Source of the DNA: Alteromonas sp. KUL49
Lineage (GTDB): Bacteria > Pseudomonadota > Gammaproteobacteria > Enterobacterales > Alteromonadaceae
Length of the DNA stretch: 64,000 nt
NCBI RefSeq assembly: GCF_006538345.1
Contig: NZ_BJKL01000004.1
Span: 310,001 to 374,000 of the forward strand
Direction of reading: 5' to 3'
Under the pieces are notes generated by a model, which saw only the letters and a program-made list of their open reading frames with translations, searched no databases and was not told where the DNA came from. Shown in pieces: positions 1-8,999 of this stretch; the stretch's first letter is position 1, and each line of letters opens with the position of its first letter. Position numbers and translations under genes: made by a program.

Positions 1-843
1 GTCACCAGACATAACTAACAAAGCGCCGGGCTTTAACGTATGCACCATGTTTTGAATTTCACGTGCACTGAAGCTAACACTCTTAAGACGACGAGTGGCA
101 AGATGCCCTTCGTTAATAATTTTCGCAGACAGGTGTTTTGCCACATCAATCGCTCGAGGCGACAACAGATCGTTTTGCCAGTTAATACAGCCTAACAACG
201 CAAAGTTTTTTGAGAAAATAGGCAGCCCTTGAAGCATGTCAAAAATATCCTCACGCTCTGGCACTGACTCTTCAGCGGTCATGTCCGTGCGTAGTCGACC
301 GTGCTCATCGAGAGGGGCATTAACTTTGTTGAATATGCAACCGAGCACGTTTTTACTTTTGTGACCGCCGTAGGTATCAAGTACTATCTCTAATCTGTGG
401 TTGATATCTACGGGAGAATCATTACCGGGTACACAAACAAACACCATATCGGCGTCGAGGGCACGACTAATTTCAAGGTTCAACCGTTCAGCGTATGGGT
501 GATGGCGAGTGGTTACTAACCCTTCGATAACAGTAACTGCGTCTGGTTCTTGGTTTTGTTCAAAACGTTCGATGATTTCTTCAAGCAGTTCATCCGTTTG
601 GTCACTGCTGATCATTCGCTCCACGTAACCAAGAGAAAACGGTGTCACTGGATTCACATTACAGTGATGGCTCAGGATTGCCGTAGACTTTTCTTCACCG
701 TTATCCCCGCGACGAGGTTGTGCTACAGGTTTGAAGAAATTCAATTTAACCGCTTGCTGTTCGAGCGCTCTCACCAAACCCATACTTACGGTAGTCAGAC
801 CAACACTGGTACCTACGGGTATCAACATAATTCTACGAGACAT
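1..843 (-). CDS. pta: Phosphate acetyltransferase, N-terminal part (cut by window edge)
   Basis: Phosphotransacetylase interconverts acetyl-CoA and acetyl phosphate, and with AckA forms the reversible acetate pathway in the cytoplasm. The reading frame runs from an ATG at 843 to the window edge without a stop, giving 281 codons of a protein that is about 700 residues in relatives. The N-terminus MSRRIMLIPVGTSVGL closely follows E. coli Pta, including the P-loop-like segment. Further on there is FKPVAQPR and a DRTGG-type regulatory region; the catalytic C-terminal domain lies outside the window. A GAGGAG Shine-Dalgarno lies 7-8 nt before the start. The gene begins 15 nt after the ackA stop, so ackA-pta form an operon in that order. 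The identification is firm; only the C-terminal half is unseen. Confidence 0.95.
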   Translation of the reverse strand, partial: MSRRIMLIPVGTSVGLTTVSMGLVRALEQQAVKLNFFKPVAQPRRGDNGEEKSTAILSHHCNVNPVTPFSLGYVERMISSDQTDELLEEIIERFEQNQEPDAVTVIEGLVTTRHHPYAERLNLEISRALDADMVFVCVPGNDSPVDINHRLEIVLDTYGGHKSKNVLGCIFNKVNAPLDEHGRLRTDMTAEESVPEREDIFDMLQGLPIFSKNFALLGCINWQNDLLSPRAIDVAKHLSAKIINEGHLATRRLKSVSFSAREIQNMVHTLKPGALLVMSGD

Positions 844-858
844 ACTTCTTCTCCTCGA

Positions 859-2040
859 TTAGGCAAACTGTGCTGCTTGCTGCGCAATTACCCATTCTTC
901 GTTGGTAGGAATAACCCAACATGCAATGGGCGAATCCGCCGCTGTAATTTCACCTTGCGCGCCAAAGCGCTTGTCTAGGTTTTTGTCTGCATCAAGTTTT
1001 ACGCCTAAGTGAGAGAAGTAGCCCAGTGTTTTTTCTCTGATCAACGAAGAGTTCTCGCCAATACCGCCAGTAAAAACTATCGCGTCCAAATCTGGTGTAG
1101 CTACCATGTATCCACCGATGTATTTTGCCAATCGGTAGCAGAATATTTCTAACGCGATAATTGCGCCTTCATGTCCCTGCTCTGCCGCCTCTTCCAAAGC
1201 ACGGCAATCATTGCTTAATTCTGAGATACCTAACAATCCAGACTCGGTATTTAAAAGCTTATTGATCTCTTCGGCGTTTTTACCCAGCTTTTGCTGAAGC
1301 ACCGTGGGTAAACTCGGATCAATATCGCCACATCGAGTGCCCATCACCAAACCTTCGAGTGGTGTGAATCCAAGACTAGTATCAACAGCTTTACCCTTCA
1401 CTACAGCAGTTACGCTGCAGCCATTACCTAGGTGAGCACTAATAATCGTCGTTTCATCTACCGACTTATTGAGTTCACTTGCAGTCGTATCAAGAATATA
1501 TTTGTGGCTGGTACCGTGGAATCCATAGCGACGAATAGCATGGTCGCGATAAAGGGCCCGCGGTAGCGCATAAAGATAAGCGTGCTGTGGCATGCTTTGA
1601 AAAAAGGCAGTATCAAATACGGCAACATGAGGAAGTGATGGATAAGCCGTTTTTGCGGTAAGAATACCCGTCAGGTTGGCAGGGTTATGCAAGGGCGCCA
1701 TAGCAGCGCATTCTTGAATGGCTTGCTCCACGCTCTCATCAATTTGAACGGCTTGTTTGAATTTCTCACCACCGTGAACCACACGGTGCCCCACGGCAAC
1801 AGGCTCTACACCTGTTTTTGCAATGATTCGACTAATTTCTTCCAAAGCTTCTGCATGCATAGCGTTTTCACTCAATGCTATCTTCTGCTTTTCACCTTTG
1901 TATTTTACTGTGACAGACGCATCTTGGTTACCTAGGCTCTCTGCGAGCCCTGTCATCTGCGCTTCACCACTGGTTGCATCAATAATTGCGAACTTTACTG
2001 ACGAACTACCACAATTCAGTACCACTACATCTTTTTTCAT
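859..2040 (-). CDS. ackA: Acetate kinase
   Basis: AckA transfers phosphate between acetyl phosphate and ADP to give acetate and ATP, running in either direction depending on carbon supply. The 393 residues match the usual length of about 400. Visible motifs of the ASKHA fold are NCGSSSVKFAIID at the N-terminus, HRVVHGG, FDTAFFQSMP, the active-site segment RYGFHGTSHKY, GNGCSV, TRCGDIDPS and FTGGIGENS near the C-terminus. It is the first gene of an ackA-pta operon. Upstream on the minus strand a TACAAT element (2079-2084) could be a -10 box, but no convincing -35 accompanies it. Together with crbS/crbR (48652-52688) and prpE it gives the window a strong short-chain-acid component. Confidence 0.97.
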   Translation of the reverse strand: MKKDVVVLNCGSSSVKFAIIDATSGEAQMTGLAESLGNQDASVTVKYKGEKQKIALSENAMHAEALEEISRIIAKTGVEPVAVGHRVVHGGEKFKQAVQIDESVEQAIQECAAMAPLHNPANLTGILTAKTAYPSLPHVAVFDTAFFQSMPQHAYLYALPRALYRDHAIRRYGFHGTSHKYILDTTASELNKSVDETTIISAHLGNGCSVTAVVKGKAVDTSLGFTPLEGLVMGTRCGDIDPSLPTVLQQKLGKNAEEINKLLNTESGLLGISELSNDCRALEEAAEQGHEGAIIALEIFCYRLAKYIGGYMVATPDLDAIVFTGGIGENSSLIREKTLGYFSHLGVKLDADKNLDKRFGAQGEITAADSPIACWVIPTNEEWVIAQQAAQFA

Positions 2041-2235
2041 TTATTTACTTCACAGCAATTTAAATACGACACATTCTCATTGTAGCATTTATGAACACTA
2101 GACGTTGTTAAGATACTGCTAATTCTTCCGACACAGACGTAAAGATAATGAATAAATTTTATAAAAAATTATCATCCTAACCTACTGATTTGTATGAATA
2201 AGAAAAAATAAATGCAATTTTTCTTAGAATTTATG

Positions 2236-2263
2236 CTTGAAAACATTTGTCGTAGACACATAT
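2236..2263 (+). promoter_or_regulatory. Sigma-32-type heat-shock promoter of ibpA
   Basis: CTTGAAA (2236-2242) and CACATAT (2257-2263) are separated by 14 nt, close to the sigma-32 consensus (CTTGAAA, about 14 nt, CCCCATNT). The -10 matches only partly. It sits about 100 nt before a small heat-shock gene, and two stronger copies of the same signal precede dnaK and grpE in this window. Confidence 0.6.
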
Positions 2264-2269
2264 AGGTAT

Positions 2270-2362
2270 TGTCGGCGCTGAAAGGTCAGGTCGACAAAAC
2301 CGCCGCCGAAGTATCGGGGCACTAAAATTTTAAACATATTGCTTAATTTCGAGGATATGACT
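2270..2362 (+). promoter_or_regulatory. ROSE-like RNA thermometer in the ibpA leader
   Basis: The leader ends in a hairpin in which CATATTGCT (2335-2343) pairs with AGGATATG (2352-2359), with loop TAATTTCG. The arm contains TTGCT opposite the Shine-Dalgarno AGGA and leaves a single G unpaired or mispaired. This is the signature of ROSE elements (UYGCU against the SD with an essential bulged G). A GC-rich helix, GGCG with CGCC, can form further upstream. The expected role is to hide the ribosome site at low temperature and open on heating. This call comes from reading the sequence, not from a covariance-model search. Confidence 0.7.
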
Positions 2363-2806
2363 ATGCGTACTATCGATCTATCTCCACTATACCGTTCATT
2401 CATTGGTTCAGACCACTTAGCATCTCTTGTTGATGCAGCAACACGTGCTGAAAAACAAAGTTCTTATCCCCCATACAATATCGAGTTGTTGGCGGAAGAC
2501 AAATACCGTATCACTATGGCAGTTGCCGGTTTCAGCAAAGATGATGTGGCAATTCAGGTTCAGGAAAATACGTTGACTGTTACAGGTAAGCGTAAAGCCG
2601 AAGAACCAAGCCAAGTTGAACGTAAGTTCCTTCACAAAGGCATCTCTGAGCGTAATTTTGAGCGTAAGTTCCAGCTTGGTGATCACGTTAAAGTGTTAGC
2701 AGCAGACATGGAAAATGGCCTTCTGCATATCGATATGGAGCGAGTCATTCCAGAGGCGAAGAAACCTCGCCAAATTGAGATTGGTTCTCGACTTATAGAA
2801 AACTAA
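2363..2806 (+). CDS. ibpA: Small heat-shock protein IbpA/IbpB (Hsp20)
   Basis: This is an ATP-independent holdase that coats unfolding proteins and hands them to DnaK/ClpB. The start at 2363 gives MRTIDLSPLYRSFIG, which matches the IbpA N-terminus, and sits 8 nt after the GAGG ribosome site at 2351-2354. Earlier in-frame ATGs (2339, 2357) lie too close to or before that site. The product is 147 residues. The alpha-crystallin domain covers about residues 30-130, with VAGF, the conserved KGIAERNFERKFQL-like stretch (here KGISERNFERKFQL) and GLLHIDMERVIPE. The C-terminal tail IEIG stands in for the I-X-I/V oligomerisation motif. It has its own heat-shock promoter, thermometer and terminator. Confidence 0.95.
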   Translation: MRTIDLSPLYRSFIGSDHLASLVDAATRAEKQSSYPPYNIELLAEDKYRITMAVAGFSKDDVAIQVQENTLTVTGKRKAEEPSQVERKFLHKGISERNFERKFQLGDHVKVLAADMENGLLHIDMERVIPEAKKPRQIEIGSRLIEN

Positions 2807-2832
2807 TTCTCTATGATGTTTCCCTGACATCT

Positions 2833-2864
2833 GAAAACGGCGCCAAAAGGCGCCGTTTTCTTTT
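2833..2864. terminator. Bidirectional terminator between ibpA and the Nudix gene
   Basis: A perfect 12-bp stem, GAAAACGGCGCC with GGCGCCGTTTTC and an AAAA loop, is followed by TTTT. It serves ibpA on the plus strand. On the minus strand it is preceded by A-rich sequence that reads as T after the stem, so it can also end the convergent Nudix transcript, whose stop codon it touches. Confidence 0.9.
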
Positions 2865-3408
2865 AGATAATACCGTTTAGCTTAGCAAGCCCAAGTGCAT
2901 TACACGTCGAAGCATCTTTTATCTCGCCATTTCTAATTTTTTGTTCTACTTCAGTAAGAGACAGCTTATGCAGTGTTAACCCTTCTTCCTCTGGGTCTAA
3001 TGACTGCTCACCTTGTGTCAGCCCTTTTGCTACAAAGATGTGATATCCCTGACTACAGAATCCATACGCCAAATATTGGAAACCAACATAAATAAGTTCA
3101 CTGGCATCTAGTCCAGTTTCTTCTTTCAATTCGCCACCGGCGAGCACTTTGGGGTCTGCGTCTGGATTACTCTCCCAAGCGCCTTGAGGAAACTCCAACT
3201 GACGCTCACCTATGGTATAACGATATTGTTCTACCAAATACACGTCATCACCATCTATCGGAAGAATAATGGCAAAATCAGGTTTATCAACAACACCGTA
3301 AATACCCTCTTGCCCACTCTGTCTGCGGATAACGTCTTCCCGAAGTGTCATCCATTTGTTTTGATACTTCACTTCCGACGACAGAGTTTCGATTTCCTTA
3401 TTTGACAT
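2863..3408 (-). CDS. Nudix hydrolase, ADP-ribose pyrophosphatase-like
   Basis: A cytoplasmic Nudix-fold hydrolase, probably cleaving a nucleoside diphosphate linked to another moiety such as ADP-ribose. The start at 3408 (MSNKEIETLS) is chosen because AGGAAAG lies 5 nt upstream; a longer in-frame extension to 3468 has no ribosome site. The product is 181 residues. The fold is recognisable from YLVEQYRYTIGERQLEFPQG followed by GGELKEETGL. The Nudix box is degenerate: the canonical Arg of REUXEEXGU is Gly here, although the EE pair is intact, and the upstream Gly/Glu spacing departs from consensus. The exact substrate cannot be read from the sequence. The gene lies downstream of greA but is separated from it by a strong terminator. 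Confidence 0.8.
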   Translation of the reverse strand: MSNKEIETLSSEVKYQNKWMTLREDVIRRQSGQEGIYGVVDKPDFAIILPIDGDDVYLVEQYRYTIGERQLEFPQGAWESNPDADPKVLAGGELKEETGLDASELIYVGFQYLAYGFCSQGYHIFVAKGLTQGEQSLDPEEEGLTLHKLSLTEVEQKIRNGEIKDASTCNALGLAKLNGII

Positions 3409-3472
3409 AGTAACTTTCCTCATGATGTTTGTGTAAAGTCTAATCGCCACAAACTCAGCTAGCAACAAACAA

Positions 3473-3498
3473 AAACGCCGAGGATATCCTCGGCGTTT
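3473..3498 (-). terminator. Rho-independent terminator after greA
   Basis: A 26-bp perfect palindrome whose half is AAACGCCGAGGAT. On the minus strand it is followed by TTTTTG. It lies 17 nt after the greA stop and separates greA from the Nudix gene. Confidence 0.85.
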
Positions 3499-3515
3499 CT
3501 TAAAGCGCTAGAACA

Positions 3516-3992
3516 CTAAACGTATTCTACTTCAATAATTTCTACTTCAATTGCCCCCGCTGGGGTTTGAATAGTTACCATATCATCCAGTTCTTTTCCG
3601 ATAAGGCCACGGGCAATCGGTGAGTTCACTGAAATCAAGTTGGCTTTGATGTCAGCTTCATCGTCACCTACGATACGATAAGTAGTCTCGTCGTCAGTAT
3701 CTACATTTAAAATGGTAACGGTAGTGCCGAAAATAACCTTTCCGGTATTTTCCATTTTAGTCACATCGATAATTTGCGCGTTAGATAACTTACCTTCAAT
3801 GTCTTGAATTCGGCCTTCGCAGAAGCTTTGCTGTTCACGAGCAGCATGATACTCAGCGTTCTCTTTCAAGTCGCCGTGTTCACGTGCCTCAGCGATAGCT
3901 TCGATAATACGAGGACGTGTTTTTGATTTTAGTTCGTTCAGTTCGTCGCGTAATAGCTGCGCGCCACGAGCTGTCATTGGGTACTGACTCAT
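3516..3992 (-). CDS. greA: Transcription elongation factor GreA
   Basis: GreA enters the RNA polymerase secondary channel and stimulates cleavage of backtracked transcripts. The product is 158 residues from the start at 3992 ([12 protein letters not shown]), matching the E. coli protein of 158. The N-terminal coiled coil (about residues 1-75) carries the tip acidic region in [20 protein letters not shown]. The C-terminal FKBP-like domain includes [10 protein letters not shown] and [17 protein letters not shown]. Two further in-frame codons (to 4001) are possible but leave no spacing for a ribosome site. The gene is monocistronic, with its own terminator at 3473-3498. A dispersed palindromic element lies in its upstream region. 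Confidence 0.97.
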   Translation of the reverse strand: MSQYPMTARGAQLLRDELNELKSKTRPRIIEAIAEAREHGDLKENAEYHAAREQQSFCEGRIQDIEGKLSNAQIIDVTKMENTGKVIFGTTVTILNVDTDDETTYRIVGDDEADIKANLISVNSPIARGLIGKELDDMVTIQTPAGAIEVEIIEVEYV

Positions 3993-4048
3993 GGTTCCCA
4001 TCTCATTTTTGGCTAGTTGTTACGAAAAAAGATTAGGTTTGGTTACTT

Positions 4049-4149
4049 AGGTAAGAGTAAACATAAACAAAAACGCCGTAAAAACATCCATGTTGGCTCA
4101 GTGCAGGCATCCATGCCTGCAATGTTTTGTTTATTGTTTACTCCTACCT
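4049..4149 (+). repeat. Dispersed intergenic palindromic element, copy A
   Basis: Outer arms 4049-4072 and 4125-4149 are reverse complements with one mismatch and one extra base (AGGTAAGAGTAAACA and its partner TGTTTACTCCTACCT). They enclose a 52-nt core beginning ACGCCGTAAAAACATCCATG. Within the core, ACATCCATGT forms one small hairpin, and GCAGGCAT with ATGCCTGC forms another. The same core, with different outer arms, recurs at 43996-44099 (inverted) and 48324-48428. It lies between the greA start and the carB end. Confidence 0.8.
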
Positions 4150-4196
4150 TTAATCCATTACTAGTTAACTAGTACAAAACCAAAGCTAACCAACAA

Positions 4197-4220
4197 AAAG
4201 TGCGCCATTTGGCGCACTTT
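4197..4220 (-). terminator. Rho-independent terminator of carAB
   Basis: A 10-bp perfect stem, AAAGTGCGCC with GGCGCACTTT and a 4-nt loop, is followed by TTTTTG on the minus strand. It lies about 60 nt after the carB stop. Confidence 0.88.
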
Positions 4221-4278
4221 GTAGTTCATTCACATAAGTGTCATGCAAACAGGATAACCAATATCCTGTTTGATGTCA

Positions 4279-7200
4279 TCACTGTTTAATACGTGCGTGA
4301 AGCTCTTGTACCGAAGATACCTTGCTACGGTCGTCCGCTGACTTGGCGCGGATGGTAGCAAACGCGGCGTTCATGGTTGTTGTGTACGTTACCTTGTTCA
4401 ATAGTGCCTCGCGACGAATGTATACCGAATCGGTAATCGCCTGACGACCTTCTGTTGTATTGATAATGTATGCGTACTCACCGTTCTTAATGGCATCCAC
4501 AATATTCGGACGCCCTTCAGAAAGCTTGTTCACAACAGAGCTCATAATGCCAGCATCGTACAAGTTTGTTGCTGTTCCACGAGTTGCTTCAATATCAAAA
4601 CCAGCATCAACTAAGGCTCTTGCAAGCTCGATGATTTTGTTTTTGTCATTGTTACGCACAGAAAGCAATGCCTTACCTGCTTTAGGTAGTGGCGCACCTG
4701 CACCCAAGTTAGCCTTAGCGTAAGCTTCTTCAAAAGTATCACCCACACCCATCACTTCACCAGTAGAGCGCATTTCTGGTCCTAAAAGTGGGTCAACACC
4801 TTGGAACTTAGCAAATGGAAGTACCACTTCTTTTACTGAGTAGAAAGGAGGAATCACTTCTTCGGTAACGCCTTGCGATGCAAGTGACTGACCCGCCATA
4901 GCCCGTGCCGCTACTTTTGCAAGAGGAACACTTGTCGCTTTAGAGACAAAAGGAACAGTACGTGCAGCACGAGGGTTTACCTCGATAAGGTACACTTCAC
5001 CATCTTTAATCGCGAACTGGGTATTCATTAGGCCAACAACACCCAACTCTAGCGCCATATCCTTCACCTGCTTACGCATAGTATCTTGGATGTCTTTAGA
5101 CAATGAGTGTGGAGGTAGAGAACAAGCCGAGTCACCTGAGTGAACACCTGCCTGCTCTATGTGTTCCATGATACCGCCGATAACGACCTCTTCGCCGTCA
5201 CAGATGGCGTCGATGTCTACTTCGATAGCGTCGTCGAGGAAGCGGTCTAGCAATACCGGAGCGTCATTAGACACTTTCACCGCTTCGTTTAAGTAGCGCT
5301 TGAGGTCTTTAATGTCGTATACGATTTCCATTGCACGACCACCAAGAACATAAGATGGACGAACAACCAATGGGAAGCCGATTTCTTCAGCCATTGCTAG
5401 TGCTTGTTCAACGTTTGTTACCGTTGCATTCGCAGGCTGTTTCAAACCAAGCTTGTTAACCATTTGCTGGAAGCGCTCACGGTCTTCTGCACGGTCAATA
5501 GCATCTGGTGACGTACCAATAATCGGTACACCGTTTGCTTCAAGGGCACGCGCTAGTTTCAGTGGAGTTTGACCACCGTATTGTACGATAACGCCTTTCG
5601 GGTTTTCTTTAGCTACAATTTCTAGCACGTCTTCAAGAGTAACCGGCTCGAAGTACAAGCGGTCAGACGTATCATAGTCAGTTGATACAGTTTCAGGGTT
5701 ACAGTTAACCATGATGGTCTCGTAACCGTCATCTCGCATTGACAACGCCGCGTGCACACAGCAGTAATCAAACTCTATACCTTGACCGATTCTGTTGGGG
5801 CCGCCACCTAGCACCATGATCTTATCATTGTCGGTAGGTTGCGCTTCACATTCTTCGTCGTAGGTTGAGTACATGTAAGCCGTACTCGTAGAGAATTCTG
5901 CAGCACAAGTATCTACGCGTTTGTACACTGGTGAAATGCCAAAGCCTCGGCGTGTTTCACGTACATCATCTTCAGCAACTTTGGTAAGCTCAGCTAATCG
6001 AGAATCAGAGAAACCTTTACGCTTCAGCGCTCGCATAAAGTCTGAATCAATGCCGCTTAAACCTTTTTCAGCCACTTCAGCTTCAAGTTTAATGAGGTCT
6101 TCTAACTGAACTAGGTACCAACGGTCGATATTGGTTAAGTTGAAAACCTCTTCCACTGTCATTCCCAAACGGAATGCATCACCAATGTACCAAATGCGCT
6201 CTGCGCCTGGTTCGCGAAGCTCGTAAACAATCTTGTTGCGTGCTTCTGGGTCCTCTAAGTCAACCACAGGGCTTAAACCATTAGCACCGACTTCAAGTCC
6301 ACGTAGTGCTTTTTGCAATGATTCTTGCTGATTACGACCAATGGCCATTACCTCACCCACTGACTTCATCTGCGTGGTCAAACGGTCATTTGCACCAGCA
6401 AATTTTTCGAAGTTAAAGCGAGGGATCTTAGTCACAACATAGTCAATTGACGGCTCAAATGACGCTGGTGTTAAGCCACCAGTAATGTCGTTTGCCAGCT
6501 CATCGAGGGTGTAACCCACGGCAAGTTTCGCTGCTACTTTGGCAATAGGGAAACCTGTTGCTTTAGAGGCAAGCGCTGATGAACGAGAAACACGAGGGTT
6601 CATTTCAATGATGACCATACGGCCAGTATTCGGGCATACGCCGAACTGTACGTTTGAACCCCCGGTTTCTACACCGATTTCACGTAGCACGGCCATTGCC
6701 GCATTACGCATAATTTGGAATTCTTTGTCGGTAAGCGTTTGTGCAGGCGCTACGGTAATCGAGTCACCTGTGTGAACACCCATTGGGTCGAAGTTCTCAA
6801 TGGTACAAACGATAATGCAGTTATCTGCTTTGTCGCGTACCACTTCCATTTCGTACTCTTTCCAACCAAGCAAAGATTCATCGATGAGCAACTCACTGGT
6901 AGGTGAAAGGTCTAGACCTCTTGCACAAATCTCGTTGAACTCTTCGATGTTGTAGGCGATACCACCACCGGTTCCACCCATGGTAAAAGACGGGCGAATA
7001 ATACATGGGAAACCAATGCGGCTCAGTACATCGTGGGCTTCGTCCATTGAATGTGCGATTTCAGCACGAGGACATTCTAGACCGATGTCTTTCATTGCTT
7101 TATCGAAGCGTTCGCGGTTTTCCGCTTTGTCGATGGCGTCAGCAGTTGCACCAATCAACTCACAACCGAATTCTTCAAGTACACCATGCTTTTCTAGGTC

Positions 7201-7500
7201 AAGTGCGCAGTTAAGTGCGGTTTGACCACCCATGGTAGGAAGAATGGCATCTGGACGCTCTTTAGCAATAATGTTGCGTACCACTTCCCAGTGAATTGGC
7301 TCGATATACGTCGAATCAGCCATTTCTGGGTCAGTCATGATGGTAGCAGGGTTAGAGTTAACCAGAATGACGCGGTAACCCTCTTCACGCAACGCCTTAC
7401 ACGCTTGCGCTCCCGAATAGTCAAACTCACAGGCTTGGCCAATAACAATAGGGCCAGCGCCGATGATAAGAATACTTTGTATGTCAGTACGTTTTGGCAT
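4279..7500 (-). CDS. carB: Carbamoyl-phosphate synthase large subunit
   Basis: CarB makes carbamoyl phosphate from bicarbonate, two ATP and ammonia supplied by CarA, feeding arginine and pyrimidine synthesis. At 1073 residues it equals the E. coli enzyme. The two homologous synthetase halves are clear. The first begins [22 protein letters not shown] and has an ATP-grasp domain at about 130-330. The second begins near residue 555 with [13 protein letters not shown] and has its ATP-grasp domain at about 675-870. An oligomerisation domain lies between them and a C-terminal MGS-like allosteric domain (about 935-1073) includes ATRGTA. It follows carA with a 13-nt gap, in the usual carAB operon. 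Confidence 0.98.
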   Translation of the reverse strand: MPKRTDIQSILIIGAGPIVIGQACEFDYSGAQACKALREEGYRVILVNSNPATIMTDPEMADSTYIEPIHWEVVRNIIAKERPDAILPTMGGQTALNCALDLEKHGVLEEFGCELIGATADAIDKAENRERFDKAMKDIGLECPRAEIAHSMDEAHDVLSRIGFPCIIRPSFTMGGTGGGIAYNIEEFNEICARGLDLSPTSELLIDESLLGWKEYEMEVVRDKADNCIIVCTIENFDPMGVHTGDSITVAPAQTLTDKEFQIMRNAAMAVLREIGVETGGSNVQFGVCPNTGRMVIIEMNPRVSRSSALASKATGFPIAKVAAKLAVGYTLDELANDITGGLTPASFEPSIDYVVTKIPRFNFEKFAGANDRLTTQMKSVGEVMAIGRNQQESLQKALRGLEVGANGLSPVVDLEDPEARNKIVYELREPGAERIWYIGDAFRLGMTVEEVFNLTNIDRWYLVQLEDLIKLEAEVAEKGLSGIDSDFMRALKRKGFSDSRLAELTKVAEDDVRETRRGFGISPVYKRVDTCAAEFSTSTAYMYSTYDEECEAQPTDNDKIMVLGGGPNRIGQGIEFDYCCVHAALSMRDDGYETIMVNCNPETVSTDYDTSDRLYFEPVTLEDVLEIVAKENPKGVIVQYGGQTPLKLARALEANGVPIIGTSPDAIDRAEDRERFQQMVNKLGLKQPANATVTNVEQALAMAEEIGFPLVVRPSYVLGGRAMEIVYDIKDLKRYLNEAVKVSNDAPVLLDRFLDDAIEVDIDAICDGEEVVIGGIMEHIEQAGVHSGDSACSLPPHSLSKDIQDTMRKQVKDMALELGVVGLMNTQFAIKDGEVYLIEVNPRAARTVPFVSKATSVPLAKVAARAMAGQSLASQGVTEEVIPPFYSVKEVVLPFAKFQGVDPLLGPEMRSTGEVMGVGDTFEEAYAKANLGAGAPLPKAGKALLSVRNNDKNKIIELARALVDAGFDIEATRGTATNLYDAGIMSSVVNKLSEGRPNIVDAIKNGEYAYIINTTEGRQAITDSVYIRREALLNKVTYTTTMNAAFATIRAKSADDRSKVSSVQELHARIKQ

Positions 7501-7513
7501 AGCGGGCTCTTTC

Positions 7514-8644
7514 CTACTGCTTGTGTTGTTCGATTAGGTCAATAAAGTGGTCAAAAAGCGGTGCCGCTTCATGTGGACCTGGGCTTGCTTCTGGGTGCCC
7601 TTGAAAACTAAACGCAGGCTTGTCGGTACGATGAATGCCTTGTAACGATTTATCGAACAATGATACGTGCGTTACTTCTAAATTCTCTGGCAGGCTAGCT
7701 TCATCAACAGCAAAACCATGGTTTTGGCTTGTGATCATAACCACATTGCGTTTTAAGTCTTTCACTGGGTGGTTCGCACCATGGTGACCGAACTTCATTT
7801 TCACCGTTTTCGCGCCACTTGCTAATGCAAGCAACTGGTGACCTAAGCAGATACCGAAAACTGGAATACCAGTTTCGACGATAGTCTTTATAGCTTCGAT
7901 AGCGTAATCACAAGGCTCTGGGTCACCAGGGCCATTCGATAAAAATACACCATCTGGATTCATATCTAACACTTGCTGTGCAGGTGTTTGAGCAGGAACC
8001 AATGTAATCTTACAGCCGCGGTCAGCAAGCATGCGTAAGATATTGTTCTTCACACCAAAATCGTAAGCAACAACGTGATACTTGCTCGATTCAGGGGTTA
8101 CATAGCCTTTGCCCAGTTCCCAACTACCCTCTGTCCATGTTTTAGGTGCTTTGATACTAACAACTTTGGCCAAGTCCATGCCTTTAAGTCCAGGGAATCC
8201 CTGAGCTTGCGCTAATGCATCTGCTTCACTCGCATCGTCAGTACAAATAATGCAACCATTCTGGGCACCTTTGTCTCGTAGAATACGTGTTAAGCGACGG
8301 GTATCAATGTCTGCGATGCCAACAACACCTTTTGATTCAAGATATTCAGAAAGCGTTTGTTGTTGACGGAAGTTACTGGCAACCAGTGGTAGGTCTCGGA
8401 TGATTAGGCCTTTAGACCAAATCGTGTCCGCTTCAACGTCTTCGTCGTTGGTACCGGTATTACCAATGTGTGGATAAGTAAGGGTGATTATTTGTTCAGC
8501 ATAGGATGGGTCAGTGATGATCTCTTGATAACCTGTCATTGAAGTATTGAAAACTACTTCACCAACAGCAGTACCTTGCGCGCCTATCGCAGTACCTTTA
8601 AAAACAGAACCATCCTCTAACACCAAAAGGGCAGAATTAGCCAA
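7514..8644 (-). CDS. carA: Carbamoyl-phosphate synthase small (glutaminase) subunit
   Basis: CarA hydrolyses glutamine and channels ammonia to CarB. The product is 376 residues, near the E. coli 382. The N-terminal domain includes [11 protein letters not shown] and [12 protein letters not shown]. The class I glutamine amidotransferase domain (about 190-375) has the nucleophile in GICLGHQLL and the His/Glu pair in [11 protein letters not shown] (His350, Glu352). The start at 8644 ([12 protein letters not shown]) agrees with relatives and is preceded by an AGAGATAAGGA-type ribosome region further upstream plus CTGGAGG close by. First gene of carAB. Confidence 0.97.
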   Translation of the reverse strand: MANSALLVLEDGSVFKGTAIGAQGTAVGEVVFNTSMTGYQEIITDPSYAEQIITLTYPHIGNTGTNDEDVEADTIWSKGLIIRDLPLVASNFRQQQTLSEYLESKGVVGIADIDTRRLTRILRDKGAQNGCIICTDDASEADALAQAQGFPGLKGMDLAKVVSIKAPKTWTEGSWELGKGYVTPESSKYHVVAYDFGVKNNILRMLADRGCKITLVPAQTPAQQVLDMNPDGVFLSNGPGDPEPCDYAIEAIKTIVETGIPVFGICLGHQLLALASGAKTVKMKFGHHGANHPVKDLKRNVVMITSQNHGFAVDEASLPENLEVTHVSLFDKSLQGIHRTDKPAFSFQGHPEASPGPHEAAPLFDHFIDLIEQHKQ

Positions 8645-8999
8645 GTCAACCTCCAGAGATAAGGATAACTACGTGTTTGAGCATCTTTTCTGCTCAAACC
8701 CCACAAAAAACAGGCCGCAATGAAAATACTACGCCCTGTTTTACGATCTTTGCAGCTAATAAAACCGCGTTCTACAGCCAATATTTTGGCCGCAAAATGC
8801 GAAATTCTGGCAAATTCCGACAAGTATACATGACACTCTCAAAAAGGTCTAACTCAATTACAAAATTTATTAAAATAGACCTTTAAACACAAAATTACCG
8901 CTAACATAGCAAAAACTACAAATACCCTAACTTTTATGGGGTTTTATTTTATGCGTGCTCAACGCTTGCAAGTTGCTAATTTACTTATAATTACATCGT
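8645..8999. other. Intergenic region between carA and dapB
   Basis: This 355-nt A+T-rich stretch should hold the carAB promoter and the end of the dapB transcript. The only element I can point to is the promoter candidate at 8823-8852. No clear terminator follows dapB, and I see no convincing ArgR or PurR box by eye. Short open frames here on both strands lack support. Confidence 0.5.
8823..8852 (-). promoter_or_regulatory. Candidate sigma-70 promoter for carAB
   Basis: On the minus strand, TTAGAC (8847-8852) and TATACT (8823-8828) are 18 nt apart, about 180 nt before carA. The -10 is good and the -35 is moderate. Confidence 0.45.

Noticed and set aside
550-978. Plus-strand open frame of 142 codons over pta/ackA
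   Set aside because: It lies antisense to pta and the end of ackA, both unmistakable genes, and has no protein-like composition.
4460-7225. Several open frames antisense to carB
   Set aside because: They are shadows of a long, highly conserved coding sequence, with no ribosome sites and no recognisable protein features.
8617-8886. Short open frames on both strands in the carA upstream region
   Set aside because: No ribosome site or family resemblance; one overlaps the carA start, and this stretch must carry the carAB promoter.
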